From: a virus
Length of the DNA: 43,549 nucleotides
Strand: one strand, 5' to 3'
IMG/VR virus record: IMGVR_UViG_3300030060_006148
Span: 1-43,549 of that record
Shown: piece by piece, positions 8,504-14,735 of the stretch
Layout: each line of letters starts with the position of its first letter
Position numbering within the stretch: position 1 is the stretch's first letter
Made by a program: the position numbers and the translations under genes
Notes under the pieces: model-generated
What the model was told of the DNA's origin: nothing
The model's input: the letters and a program-made list of their open reading frames with translations, nothing else
Databases searched by the model: none

Positions 8504-8872
8504 ATGCAACTTACTGTTGCCACTCTGACCAAGCAAACCACTAAAGGTTTGAGCACTTGGTCCTTCGTTGTATGCAACGGAGTTTACATCGGCTTCGGAG
8601 GTTGCTCCAACCGTTGTAGGACTTTCCGTTCCATGCAACAGATGAAGGACTGCATTCATAACTTTGTTCTCAAGTATGGCTATGTGCCTGACACCAAGTC
8701 AGCACCTAAGCCTGTGAAGAAAGTGAATGCTGTTAAGTCCTTCACTCGTCCTGACTCTCAGCTGCCTGAGGATCTCCAGAAAGATCTGTGGGCGCTTGAG
8801 TGTTCACTCGTCGAACCAGAGCTTGCTACTCAGGGTGGATCCCCTGTTGTAGTCCAAGCTTCCTTGTTCTGA
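8504..8872 (+). CDS. Unknown 122-aa early protein
   Basis: N-terminal half (MQLTVATLTKQTTKGLSTWS) looks like a small beta domain with several Cys (VVCNGVYIGFGGCSNRC), then a helical segment, a basic Pro/Lys linker and an acidic C-terminal part. No recognised family. A TGAGGTGAT stretch lies about 10 bases upstream of the ATG and is the closest thing to a ribosome-binding site in this run. Confidence 0.7.
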   Translation: MQLTVATLTKQTTKGLSTWSFVVCNGVYIGFGGCSNRCRTFRSMQQMKDCIHNFVLKYGYVPDTKSAPKPVKKVNAVKSFTRPDSQLPEDLQKDLWALECSLVEPELATQGGSPVVVQASLF

Positions 8873-8884
8873 CCATGGGACTAT

Positions 8885-8900
8885 GGCGCGTCTCCGCGCC
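8885..8900 (+). repeat. Linker 5: hairpin GGCGCG-TCTC-CGCGCC
   Basis: Compensated stem variant. A second hairpin (TGCTC...GAGCA) and a CGTTCTC box at 8937-8943 follow; 50 nt to the ATG at 8951, the longest spacing in the run. Confidence 0.8.
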
Positions 8901-8950
8901 TTTCCCTCTTATTGCTCTATTGAGCATTGTTCACTTCGTTCTCTATCGCT

Positions 8951-9217
8951 ATGCGTTTCAAAATCCCCGGTATGACTGTCCATGTGCGCCTCTTCGAAGA
9001 AGTTGCCACTGTTGACAATCAGTACCATGTCTTCGATTCAGGTCTTGAATACAAAGACGGGTCCGTTGATAGCCTTGCTGTCGGCGGCTCTTTCGCTACT
9101 GCTAAGGGTTGGGTTGATAACGCCAACGCTAAAGCAGACAAGCGTAAAGCTAAGAAGGCTGCTAAGAAAGCACGGAAAGAAGCAGATGCTTCTGAACCTG
9201 CTGTTGCAGCCGTCTGA
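8951..9217 (+). CDS. 88-aa protein with Lys/Ala-rich tail
   Basis: MRFKIPGMTVHVRLFEEVAT begins a probable beta-rich domain (to about residue 55), followed by a strongly basic helix (KADKRKAKKAAKKARKEAD) and an Ala/Pro end. The tail resembles non-specific nucleic-acid-binding tails. No family recognised. ATG at 8951 preferred over upstream frame starts because of linker 5. Confidence 0.7.
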   Translation: MRFKIPGMTVHVRLFEEVATVDNQYHVFDSGLEYKDGSVDSLAVGGSFATAKGWVDNANAKADKRKAKKAAKKARKEADASEPAVAAV

Positions 9218-9228
9218 TAGCAACTATT

Positions 9229-9244
9229 GGTGCCTCTCGGCACC
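9229..9244 (+). repeat. Linker 6: hairpin GGTGCC-TCTC-GGCACC
   Basis: 32 nt to the ATG at 9277. The TGTTCTT box is degenerate here (ACATCTGTAATG region). Confidence 0.8.
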
Positions 9245-9276
9245 TTTATTTCATTTTTACATCTGTAATGTAACTA

Positions 9277-9795
9277 ATGAATGCTATCCAAAATTACCAA
9301 TACATTGGTATCCAAAAACGTACACCATCTAAGCAGCGCATCGTGCATGCCTTCGACTTAGATGATACGTTAACTCTTAAACCTGATGGTTTTAAATCTG
9401 CTGGAATGACCAAAGATGACTTCTTTGATGCAGCTCGGTCATTCTCTCCAGATCACGCTATTACTGATCTACTCCGACTTATGCATAAGTTCGGTGATCG
9501 TATAGCTATCTGTACTGCACGTCCACCTGAAAGATTGTTCGAATCTTATCAGTGGCTAACCAAATGGCGTATCCCATTCGACTGTCTTATGGTATCTACT
9601 GGCATAGAGTGTTCCGGCATTGCCAAACAATATATGCTCAAGTATCTCCGTAAACAGTACCGTATGGTCGGCACTTTGATTGACGACAGTCCTTACAATA
9701 TTCAGGGTGCTGCATTCCAACGTATTAAGCGCATTCATGTACTCAAGAATTGCGAATACTGGAATCTTCATCCAGAAATTGTTAAGAAAGTCTAA
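9277..9795 (+). CDS. HAD-superfamily phosphatase/hydrolase
   Basis: 172 residues with HAD motifs in order: motif I AFDLDDTLTL (about residues 25-34, DxDxT nucleophile), motif II ICTARP (about 76-81), and motif IV GTLIDDSPYN (about 133-142) with the metal-binding DD pair. Size fits compact HAD proteins such as 5'-deoxynucleotidases or polynucleotide 3'-phosphatases; the substrate cannot be read. In the early region, a nucleotide- or end-processing job is plausible. Confidence 0.85.
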   Translation: MNAIQNYQYIGIQKRTPSKQRIVHAFDLDDTLTLKPDGFKSAGMTKDDFFDAARSFSPDHAITDLLRLMHKFGDRIAICTARPPERLFESYQWLTKWRIPFDCLMVSTGIECSGIAKQYMLKYLRKQYRMVGTLIDDSPYNIQGAAFQRIKRIHVLKNCEYWNLHPEIVKKV

Positions 9796-9811
9796 AGCAA
9801 TACATCTGCAG

Positions 9812-9829
9812 ATATATAAACAAGCAGGT
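9812..9829 (+). promoter_or_regulatory. Candidate phage promoter ATATATAAACAAGCAGGT
   Basis: An 18-base motif that recurs, with one change (C to T), at 11465-11482. It contains a TATAAA core similar to T4-type late promoters (TATAAATA). No rival coding explanation. Followed by linker 7 and the 59-aa gene. Confidence 0.5.
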
Positions 9830-9846
9830 TCCTAAACACACTGGAG

Positions 9847-9862
9847 AACGCCTCTCAGCGTT
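9847..9862 (+). repeat. Linker 7: hairpin AACGC-CTCTCA-GCGTT
   Basis: Five-bp stem, loop-closing pair lost. TGTTCTT at 9875-9881; 33 nt to the ATG at 9896. Confidence 0.8.
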
Positions 9863-9895
9863 TCTCTACTGTCGTGTTCTTTATAAATTCCAACT

Positions 9896-10075
9896 ATGTC
9901 CTCATTTGTACACGACTATATGTCCGAGATTGCTTCTCGTGACGGCTCAACTGTGTCTGAGCTACGTCGTTCTATGCGTCCAGCTGTAATCACAGATGAA
10001 TCAGCCCGCTTACAGGGCTTTGATTCTAAGGAAAAGTACCTGGAGGCTCTACACGAGTTCTTGAACTCCAATTGA
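9896..10075 (+). CDS. Unknown 59-aa early protein
   Basis: MSSFVHDYMSEIASRDGSTV and the following residues are predicted to form two or three helices (EKYLEALHEFLNSN at the end). No family recognised. Start set by linker 7. Confidence 0.65.
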   Translation: MSSFVHDYMSEIASRDGSTVSELRRSMRPAVITDESARLQGFDSKEKYLEALHEFLNSN

Positions 10076-10081
10076 GACTAT

Positions 10082-10097
10082 GGCTCCTCTCGGAGCC
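10082..10097 (+). repeat. Linker 8: hairpin GGCTCC-TCTC-GGAGCC
   Basis: Box TGTCCTT at 10110-10116; 31 nt to the ATG at 10129. Confidence 0.85.
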
Positions 10098-10128
10098 TCT
10101 CACTTTTGGTGTCCTTCATGTACTTCAC

Positions 10129-10278
10129 ATGTACGCACCAAACACCGTTCCTCTCGACACCGTTGATGAGATGTCTCTCGACGTGTGGTCTTGGTACGAA
10201 GAAAAGACAGCCCGGTACTCCCATGAGGCCTGGCTTGCCTACCAAGATGAGGAACATACAGAGCCTTTAGTGCTCTGA
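10129..10278 (+). CDS. Unknown 49-aa acidic early protein
   Basis: MYAPNTVPLDTVDEMSLDVW starts a small acidic protein rich in Glu, Asp, Trp and Tyr; such small acidic phage proteins often inhibit host enzymes, but nothing specific can be claimed. Start at 10129 by linker spacing; a longer frame would read through the hairpin. Confidence 0.6.
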   Translation: MYAPNTVPLDTVDEMSLDVWSWYEEKTARYSHEAWLAYQDEEHTEPLVL

Positions 10279-10348
10279 ACACTAGTGGTAGCGGCGGTGT
10301 ATCCCGATTCTCGGGGTTATATTCCGCCCTCTACACCATATCTAGTGT
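10279..10348 (+). ncRNA. Structured RNA element, nested long hairpin
   Basis: Starts directly after the stop of the 49-aa gene. Outer stem ACACTAG (10279-10285) with CTAGTGT (10342-10348); middle stems GTAG (10288-10291)/CTAC (10331-10334) and GGCGG (10293-10297)/CCGCC (10324-10328); apical stem CCCGA (10303-10307)/TCGGG (10311-10315). About 21 base pairs in 70 nt is far more than expected by chance. It could be a stable 3' end or processing structure, or a small RNA. Function unknown. Confidence 0.55.
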
Positions 10349-10354
10349 CCTAAG

Positions 10355-10370
10355 GGCTCCCCGTGGAGCC
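10355..10370 (+). repeat. Linker 9: hairpin GGCTCC-CCGT-GGAGCC
   Basis: Loop variant CCGT. Box TGTCTTT at 10384-10390; the first ATG downstream (10402) is 31 nt away, matching the family rule. Confidence 0.75.
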
Positions 10371-10401
10371 TTTCATTTGTACGTGTCTTTTAGATCTACA
10401 A

Positions 10402-10518
10402 ATGATTTATGTGTGTCAAACACATCCTATATGCACTCCTATGCATATTCTTCAACTACCAAGCTGTGTCACACAGTCTTGTCCTGTTACCTCCAATACC
10501 TGGGCTCTACAGCCCTAA
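10402..10518 (+). CDS. Candidate 38-aa Cys-rich microprotein
   Basis: ATG lies exactly at the distance set by the other linkers. The frame starts MIYVCQTHPICTPMHILQLP and has five Cys in 38 residues, ending WALQP. Its DNA is full of short inverted repeats (10409-10425, 10429-10448, 10464-10476), so the stretch could instead be a structured non-coding element. If translated, the Cys pattern suggests metal binding. The call rests on spacing alone. Confidence 0.4.
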   Translation: MIYVCQTHPICTPMHILQLPSCVTQSCPVTSNTWALQP

Positions 10519-10524
10519 GGTAAT
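10486..10524 (+). terminator. Nested hairpin between convergent genes
   Basis: Outer stem GTTACCT (10486-10492) with AGGTAAT (10518-10524), inner stem GGGCT (10502-10506)/AGCCC (10511-10515). It lies between the rightward micro-genes and the leftward gene ending at 10543, so it may terminate both; there is no long T-run. Confidence 0.5.
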
Positions 10525-10542
10525 AACTATCTAGCTCTGACC

Positions 10543-10917
10543 TCACATCAGCGGCAGCTGTGTATCTGTCTGTTGGTTAGCACCGTTTTGCTGACCAAAG
10601 GCAGTGGTCAACTGAGCTAGTCCCAAGCCAGCTGCTGTTAATCCACCTGCCTGGATGCCTCTAGTGGCAAGCATGGCGGCAACTCCAGCCTTGTCGTTAG
10701 TGAATCCACCCCTGGTTGGAATACCACTACCGGCACGAGGGGCATGGATGGTGTTCGCCAACATCTGTCTAAGCCCACGCATCCGAGCATCCTGTGGCAA
10801 TTGACTGCCATCTGCAGGTACTCGCAGTATCCGCTCACGAATTGCTGCCTGTGTCATGTCATCTAACTTTCCCAAGTTACCAGTGACATATTGGGCAGCT
10901 TTTCTAACTCTATTCAT
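10543..10917 (-). CDS. Unknown 124-aa protein, Gly/Ala-rich, isolated on minus strand
   Basis: Basic N-terminus (MNRVRKAAQYVTGNLGKLDD), central Arg-rich part, then a Gly/Ala-rich hydrophobic segment (ATRGIQAGGLTAAGLGLAQL) and a Gln/Asn-rich end. Composition is like the 1-6849 block rather than its plus-strand neighbours, so it may be a displaced virion gene. No family recognised. Confidence 0.65.
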   Translation of the reverse strand: MNRVRKAAQYVTGNLGKLDDMTQAAIRERILRVPADGSQLPQDARMRGLRQMLANTIHAPRAGSGIPTRGGFTNDKAGVAAMLATRGIQAGGLTAAGLGLAQLTTAFGQQNGANQQTDTQLPLM

Positions 10918-10979
10918 GACATCTAAATCTATATCATTACTATTCTATTCAATACAATGTAATTGTAATTATTTACACC

Positions 10980-11180
10980 ATGCATACTCCAATACTCCTG
11001 TTCTTATTAACAGTAGTTGCTTTTATCTCTGAGTCTGTTGCTCTGGATAAACCATCTCGACATCGGCTCTGTACCGAGATAAAAGTCGAGGTCCTCCATG
11101 CTGTTGAGAAAGGCATACTCAGTCGAACTGAAGGTGTCGAAGTTATCAACAACTGTCTTCGCCACTATCCAAATACATGA
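10980..11180 (+). CDS. Small secreted protein with signal peptide, 66 aa
   Basis: MHTPILLFLLTVVAFISESV is a signal peptide with likely cleavage after the Ala near residue 21. The mature part of about 45 residues has two Cys (31 and 59) that could form a disulfide in the periplasm. No family recognised. It heads a three-gene overlapping set (10980, 11177, 11299). Confidence 0.65.
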   Translation: MHTPILLFLLTVVAFISESVALDKPSRHRLCTEIKVEVLHAVEKGILSRTEGVEVINNCLRHYPNT

Positions 11181-11302
11181 CTACTGTGCCCAATTGGCAG
11201 CATCACTCGACTAAAGAGCAGAAGAGGCGGTTAAAGCCGCAAGCGGCTCGCGCCCGGAAATCTGCTCTTAAAGCTCTCAAACGTAAACTCCTATCCAAAT
11301 GA
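11177..11302 (+). CDS. 41-aa strongly basic protein
   Basis: ATG overlaps the previous stop (ATGA). MTTVPNWQHHSTKEQKRRLK continues into a Lys/Arg/Ala helix (ARARKSALKALKRKLLSK). Probably binds nucleic acid non-specifically. The overlaps on both sides support it as real. Confidence 0.55.
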   Translation: MTTVPNWQHHSTKEQKRRLKPQAARARKSALKALKRKLLSK

Positions 11303-11409
11303 ATGAACTTGAACTAAAACTTATCAAACTCTACCAAAAAGCTGAAGACGCTAAGTCATATAAGAAAGCTAAGAAGATCCTCAAGAAGTACGCTAAACTC
11401 ACCAAATAG
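11299..11409 (+). CDS. 36-aa Lys-rich helical peptide
   Basis: Overlaps the 41-aa gene by 4 bases. MNELELKLIKLYQKAEDAKS then KKAKKILKKYAKLTK: an amphipathic Lys/Leu helix. Very short, so uncertain, but codon-level overlap and composition fit a real micro-gene. Confidence 0.45.
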   Translation: MNELELKLIKLYQKAEDAKSYKKAKKILKKYAKLTK

Positions 11410-11464
11410 AGCGGTAATTACGGCTCTCTGTATAGCTGAACAGTCTATATATTTAAGGGAGCCT

Positions 11465-11482
11465 ATATATAAATAAGCAGGT
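11465..11482 (+). promoter_or_regulatory. Candidate phage promoter ATATATAAATAAGCAGGT
   Basis: Second copy of the 18-base motif seen at 9812. It ends one base before the ATG at 11483, so either the AGCAGGT part serves as the ribosome site or the transcript is nearly leaderless. Confidence 0.5.
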
Positions 11483-11770
11483 ATGTTATCTCACTCCCAT
11501 TATCAGGACATCACACATTTTCTTGGTAACTTCTCTAACTGGACACATCCACTGGATGGGAAAGTCTATGTAATACCTGATTCAGAGTACAAAGAACTCA
11601 AGCAGGAACAAGCACGAGAAGATATCAAGCTAATGGAACTACGTGCATTGTCCTATGAAAAGACAGCTCTCCTCATTCGTGAGAATGTAGAGAAGCTCAA
11701 GAAAGACGTTGGCCTTCTGCCAGAAGAAACAGCCAAAGAAACGGCGCCGCTCAGCGCCTCTCAGGACTAA
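11483..11770 (+). CDS. Unknown 95-aa coiled-coil protein
   Basis: N-terminal aromatic part (MLSHSHYQDITHFLGNFSNW), then a long charged helix from about residue 36 to 80 with heptad-like Leu spacing, likely a coiled coil. The last residues (TAPLSASQD) are encoded by linker 10, so hairpin and gene overlap here, unlike most of the family. Confidence 0.65.
   Translation: MLSHSHYQDITHFLGNFSNWTHPLDGKVYVIPDSEYKELKQEQAREDIKLMELRALSYEKTALLIRENVEKLKKDVGLLPEETAKETAPLSASQD
11743..11758 (+). repeat. Linker 10: hairpin GGCGC-CGCTCA-GCGCC
   Basis: Lies inside the end of the 95-aa gene. TGTTCTT at 11771-11777 sits in the loop of a second hairpin (ACTAATG...CATTAGT); 32 nt to the ATG at 11791. Confidence 0.8.
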
Positions 11771-11790
11771 TGTTCTTACATTAGTAACTC

Positions 11791-11949
11791 ATGAAGTGGT
11801 CGGTCTACGACGTAGCAGCTGACGATATTATTGGAGTTTGGAACTCCTATGAAGATGCAGAGATGTTCTGGCTAGATCATCAGCATCTGACAAACATAAA
11901 CTGGCAGCTGTTTCCTTGTGATGAGATTTACTCTCACGCAACGATCTAA
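11791..11949 (+). CDS. Unknown 52-aa early protein
   Basis: MKWSVYDVAADDIIGVWNSY then EDAEMFWLDHQHLTNINWQL: small, acidic, Trp-rich, probably one beta-alpha-beta unit. No family recognised. Start fixed by linker 10. Confidence 0.6.
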   Translation: MKWSVYDVAADDIIGVWNSYEDAEMFWLDHQHLTNINWQLFPCDEIYSHATI

Positions 11950-11962
11950 ATAACACACAATT

Positions 11963-11978
11963 GGCTCTTCTCAGAGCC
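11963..11978 (+). repeat. Linker 11: hairpin GGCTCT-TCTC-AGAGCC
   Basis: Closing pair changed from C-G to T-A with pairing kept. TGTTCTT at 11991-11997; 35 nt to the ATG at 12014. Confidence 0.85.
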
Positions 11979-12013
11979 TTTAATTTTTAGTGTTCTTTTA
12001 CATGAGTTAATTC

Positions 12014-12226
12014 ATGAGCATAGTCTACGATTTCCAGATCATCAGCAAAGCTGAGGTGCCTGGGCTCTCGTTGATTATTGCTCAAAACGAAGACGCCTTC
12101 AGCTATCTCACTGACGAACTTCAGTACACAACTCTCAAAGACGGGTCTGCACCCGTTTGGAAAGAGACTGTGGGTGACTTCATCAGTGACGCTGAGCAAG
12201 CTCACTTATGCTGCGAATACGTTTGA
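12014..12226 (+). CDS. Unknown 70-aa early protein
   Basis: MSIVYDFQIISKAEVPGLSL suggests a beta-rich start; the remainder is acidic and ends AHLCCEYV. No family recognised. Between linkers 11 and 12. Confidence 0.65.
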   Translation: MSIVYDFQIISKAEVPGLSLIIAQNEDAFSYLTDELQYTTLKDGSAPVWKETVGDFISDAEQAHLCCEYV

Positions 12227-12249
12227 GTAATAATTAAGTAAGACAGTTT

Positions 12250-12265
12250 GGCTCCTCTCGGAGCC
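12250..12265 (+). repeat. Linker 12: hairpin GGCTCC-TCTC-GGAGCC
   Basis: TGTTCTT at 12278-12284; 30 nt to the ATG at 12296. Confidence 0.85.
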
Positions 12266-12295
12266 TTTCTGAACTGTTGTTCTTTATATCCGCTT

Positions 12296-12442
12296 ATGGC
12301 TGATTTACCCCTAGATCCAGAAGATTATCCTGGTACTCCTGAGTATCAAGAGAATCAAGAAGATCTCAAAAACCGACGCAATAGAGCGTTATTCCTTCAA
12401 TACGAAGAAGATCAAGCACGGCGCTTCTGTCGGCACGCTTGA
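12296..12442 (+). CDS. Unknown 48-aa early protein
   Basis: MADLPLDPEDYPGTPEYQEN is an acidic, Pro-rich and probably disordered head; then a charged helix (DLKNRRNRALFLQYEEDQAR). No family recognised. Start set by linker 12. Confidence 0.55.
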   Translation: MADLPLDPEDYPGTPEYQENQEDLKNRRNRALFLQYEEDQARRFCRHA

Positions 12443-12465
12443 TAAACCAAACGAAGTGAACCACT

Positions 12466-12481
12466 GGCTCCTCTCGGAGCC
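12466..12481 (+). repeat. Linker 13: hairpin GGCTCC-TCTC-GGAGCC
   Basis: TGTTCTT at 12494-12500; 31 nt to the TTG at 12513, versus 61 nt to the first ATG. Confidence 0.85.
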
Positions 12482-12512
12482 TTTCTTTTTGAATGTTCTT
12501 AACTACCGAAAT

Positions 12513-12890
12513 TTGACCCAGTCAATTCCAAACGGCTTTTCTATGGATGAGCTGAAGTCCATGATGGACAAAGCACCTCATGACAGAGAAGAGTGCGATT
12601 GTTGCTCAGAAACATCTGACGAATCTAAGATCGTAGATATAGCAGTAGACATACTTCAAGAAGCTTTAGACAGAGCTGACGGAGATATCATGATCCACAA
12701 AATGCTTGTACTCATGATCTCACGTAGATTTGAAATGTGGCATGAATCTATTGCTGAACATTTAATGGAAGATGGCATGCATGAACATGCAGCAGACTGG
12801 TTGAAGGATGCTGGCCATTGCCAAATAATCAACCGCACAATGCTAAGCATTAGCTGCGGCCCTGATGACTTCACACTTGATGAAGACTAA
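12513..12890 (+). CDS. Unknown 125-aa helical early protein (TTG start proposed)
   Basis: Start placed at TTG 12513 because it matches linker spacing; the first in-frame ATG is 12543. N-terminal part has a Cys/Asp/Glu cluster (HDREECDCCSETSD) that could bind metal, followed by helices (VDIAVDILQEALDRADGD, RRFEMWHESIAEHLMEDG) and an acidic tail (PDDFTLDED). No family recognised. Confidence 0.65.
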   Translation: MTQSIPNGFSMDELKSMMDKAPHDREECDCCSETSDESKIVDIAVDILQEALDRADGDIMIHKMLVLMISRRFEMWHESIAEHLMEDGMHEHAADWLKDAGHCQIINRTMLSISCGPDDFTLDED

Positions 12891-12902
12891 TAACAACTCA
12901 AG

Positions 12903-12918
12903 AGCGCCTCTCGGCGCT
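12903..12918 (+). repeat. Linker 14: hairpin AGCGCC-TCTC-GGCGCT
   Basis: TGTTCTT at 12931-12937; 39 nt to the GTG start of the SSB-like gene at 12958. Confidence 0.85.
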
Positions 12919-12957
12919 TTTCTTTCACATTGTTCTTTTTAACTACTCTCGTAAGTA

Positions 12958-13482
12958 GTGAACTCCTTGACTCAGTACAAAAACTACGCCGACTTCAACA
13001 CCGTCACCTTCCAGGGACGTGTAGCCAGTGCAAAAATTTGCATGGGCAATGCAGGCGAGTTTCTTGCAGTAACTGTCCTCGCTAACCTCACCGAGGATAA
13101 GAGCGTTGCTATCGAATTCAAGAACAGCAACGGCTTGATAAAGCTCTTCAACAACGGCAACCTTCCTATTGGCAGGGTTGTCACTGTTGTTGGACGCATC
13201 AACACAGTGTCTGAGACCTACTTCGATAAGAAGACTGGTCAAACACTCATGCTCAAATCACCCAAGATTGACTTGGGATTTGATGCATCTATCCCTACGG
13301 GTGGGCTTGGTCCTATCCCTGCAGCTGCCAAAGCTCAAAGAGCTGTTGGTGGCACTGTTGTGAACAACGCACCAGTGGATGAAACACCTGACTTCGATGA
13401 GGATCCTCTCATGGAAGAAGACTATCCTGCAGAAAACACTGCACCAGCAGCAGAATTACTGGCTAAGCCTGTAATCTCCTGA
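12958..13482 (+). CDS. Single-stranded DNA-binding-like protein (OB-fold)
   Basis: 174 residues from a GTG start. Residues about 14-110 read like an SSB/OB-fold: NTVTFQGRVASAKIC, GEFLAVTVLANLTEDK, VVTVVGRINTVSETYFDKKT and LKSPKIDLGF. The C-terminal 60 residues are acidic, Ala/Pro-rich and disordered (ETPDFDEDPLMEEDYPAE), as in SSB tails, but the extreme end (AKPVIS) lacks the usual acidic-IPF docking tip. That tip instead appears on the 60-aa protein at 7746. Last gene of the linker run. Confidence 0.75.
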   Translation: MNSLTQYKNYADFNTVTFQGRVASAKICMGNAGEFLAVTVLANLTEDKSVAIEFKNSNGLIKLFNNGNLPIGRVVTVVGRINTVSETYFDKKTGQTLMLKSPKIDLGFDASIPTGGLGPIPAAAKAQRAVGGTVVNNAPVDETPDFDEDPLMEEDYPAENTAPAAELLAKPVIS

Positions 13483-13490
13483 GCTATACA

Positions 13491-13512
13491 CCCGCCTCTC
13501 GGCGGGTTTTTT
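13491..13512 (+). terminator. Rho-independent terminator (CCCGCC-TCTC-GGCGGG plus T-run)
   Basis: Same TCTC architecture as the linkers but with a stronger stem (13491-13496/13501-13506) and followed directly by T6, then TTCGTTTTTT. No TGTTCTT box. It ends the small-gene run, facing the leftward gene at 13522. Confidence 0.9.
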
Positions 13513-13521
13513 CTTCGTTTT

Positions 13522-13746
13522 TTAACTACGGAAAAAAGCTTCTGCAGTTCCATTACCATTTATATGTCCATTTCCGTTCTCACCATTGGCACGAACATAA
13601 ACTTTAGAACCGTCACCTGCGTTAACAACGAATGGTTTCTTTCCATAGACTAAACCTTGTGCTTGAGCTCTGACCTCCTCTGCTTCCATATCAGATAATA
13701 GTTCAGGTGTAATATTCAAGTATTCTCCTGCAGATCTATTAGTCAC
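13522..13746 (-). CDS. Unknown 74-aa protein sharing a C-terminal motif with its neighbour
   Basis: Residues 8-35 (EYLNITPELLSDMEAEEV and onward to QAQGLVYG) match the C-terminus of the next leftward gene: both read G-x-x-LNI(T/S)P, a spaced Met-x-Ala, then Q-x-QG-x-V-x-G. The remainder has a Gly/Asn repeat (NGENGNGHINGNG). The shared motif may be a docking or packaging tag. No family recognised. Confidence 0.6.
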   Translation of the reverse strand: MTNRSAGEYLNITPELLSDMEAEEVRAQAQGLVYGKKPFVVNAGDGSKVYVRANGENGNGHINGNGTAEAFFRS

Positions 13747-13818
13747 GGTGCTTCAGTGTATGATATTTACATTTTACTTTATTAGCACAAGTAATTACTT
13801 AAATGCTCAAATACTCAA

Positions 13819-14421
13819 TTATTTATTTATTACATTGCCAAGCACAACACCTTGTGTTTGCATCTTATTGATATCTCTAGCACGCATGCCTTCCATCATT
13901 TGAGGAGAAATATTTAATTTATCTCCTGCTTTTCGATAAGCTTCAGTCAATAAATCATTTATAAAATTATTCATATCAGGCACAGCTTTCTTTAAATATT
14001 GTTCACCCACATGCTTTCTATAAGCCAATGGAAGTTCACTAGCTTCCATAATGTCTTGAACAAACCCCACTTGCTCCTTTTTATTTGGATGATATTCATA
14101 TCCAAATCCTTTTGCCATTGGATGAATACCACCTTGATGCGTAGAAGCAGGCATTGGTATTAAATTTTGAATATGGTTACCTATTCCTCCATATTGGTTT
14201 AAATGTGCAGTTAATTCCGCTGCTTCCGACTCTGATAATCCTTTATATAACGGAGTAAGCGTTTTTAAAATCGCTTTGTGATGAATATGTTCTCCTTTTG
14301 CAGGCATTAATACTCGTCTTACATCAGGATCATCTATAGCATTTACTTGCGTTATATATGATCCTGCGGCTGATCTAGCCAATCCTGGTGACTGTAAATC
14401 TACATCTATTTTTCTGGACAC
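13819..14421 (-). CDS. 200-aa protein with His-rich HNH/toxin-nuclease-like core
   Basis: Residues about 44-110 contain the order HIHHKAILK, GLSESEAAEL, an Asn-Leu-Ile-Pro step (IQNLIPMPAS) and HQGGIHPMAKG. This His-His...Asn...His...His layout resembles HNH/AHH-type nuclease domains of polymorphic toxins. The C-terminus carries the LNI(S)P...QTQGVVLG motif shared with the 74-aa gene. Could be a virion-carried nuclease; nuclease assignment is tentative. Confidence 0.6.
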   Translation of the reverse strand: MSRKIDVDLQSPGLARSAAGSYITQVNAIDDPDVRRVLMPAKGEHIHHKAILKTLTPLYKGLSESEAAELTAHLNQYGGIGNHIQNLIPMPASTHQGGIHPMAKGFGYEYHPNKKEQVGFVQDIMEASELPLAYRKHVGEQYLKKAVPDMNNFINDLLTEAYRKAGDKLNISPQMMEGMRARDINKMQTQGVVLGNVINK

Positions 14422-14531
14422 TCATATCTATACCTATGTACGTATCTATCGCATAAGTATTAGTCACCTCTTATAGATTTTATCTAATTACTAATACTTA
14501 GTAGAATAGATTTACTGCGCTATATATAAAC

Positions 14532-14681
14532 ATGCAACGCAAAGGTAATCCAGAGCATGCACAAGAATTAAAGAATACTTATGTTGCTGCTATTCAGGCG
14601 GCTAAAAAGCCTGGACAAACTAGAGATTTAACAGGCGGAAACATGCAAGATGAGAAACGTCCTGCATTTGAGACTGCTTAA
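14532..14681 (+). CDS. Unknown 49-aa protein
   Basis: MQRKGNPEHAQELKNTYVAA followed by a Lys/Gly-rich stretch and an acidic end. Preceded directly by TATATATAAAC, a possible promoter core, leaving almost no leader. Opens a rightward group of polar, possibly structural genes (14532-16753). No family recognised. Confidence 0.5.
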   Translation: MQRKGNPEHAQELKNTYVAAIQAAKKPGQTRDLTGGNMQDEKRPAFETA

Positions 14682-14735
14682 ATTTATATAGCTAATAATT
14701 TATTATCATTGATAAAGACTTGCTAGTAATTATCA

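Noticed and set aside
12543-12890. ATG 12543 as start of the 125-aa gene
   Set aside because: Not excluded, but it lies 61 nt from linker 13, whereas the TTG at 12513 fits the 31-nt rule; kept as alternative.
7697-12918. Linker repeats as a CRISPR array
   Set aside because: The hairpins are spaced by full genes of unequal length, their stems vary, and no cas gene is present.
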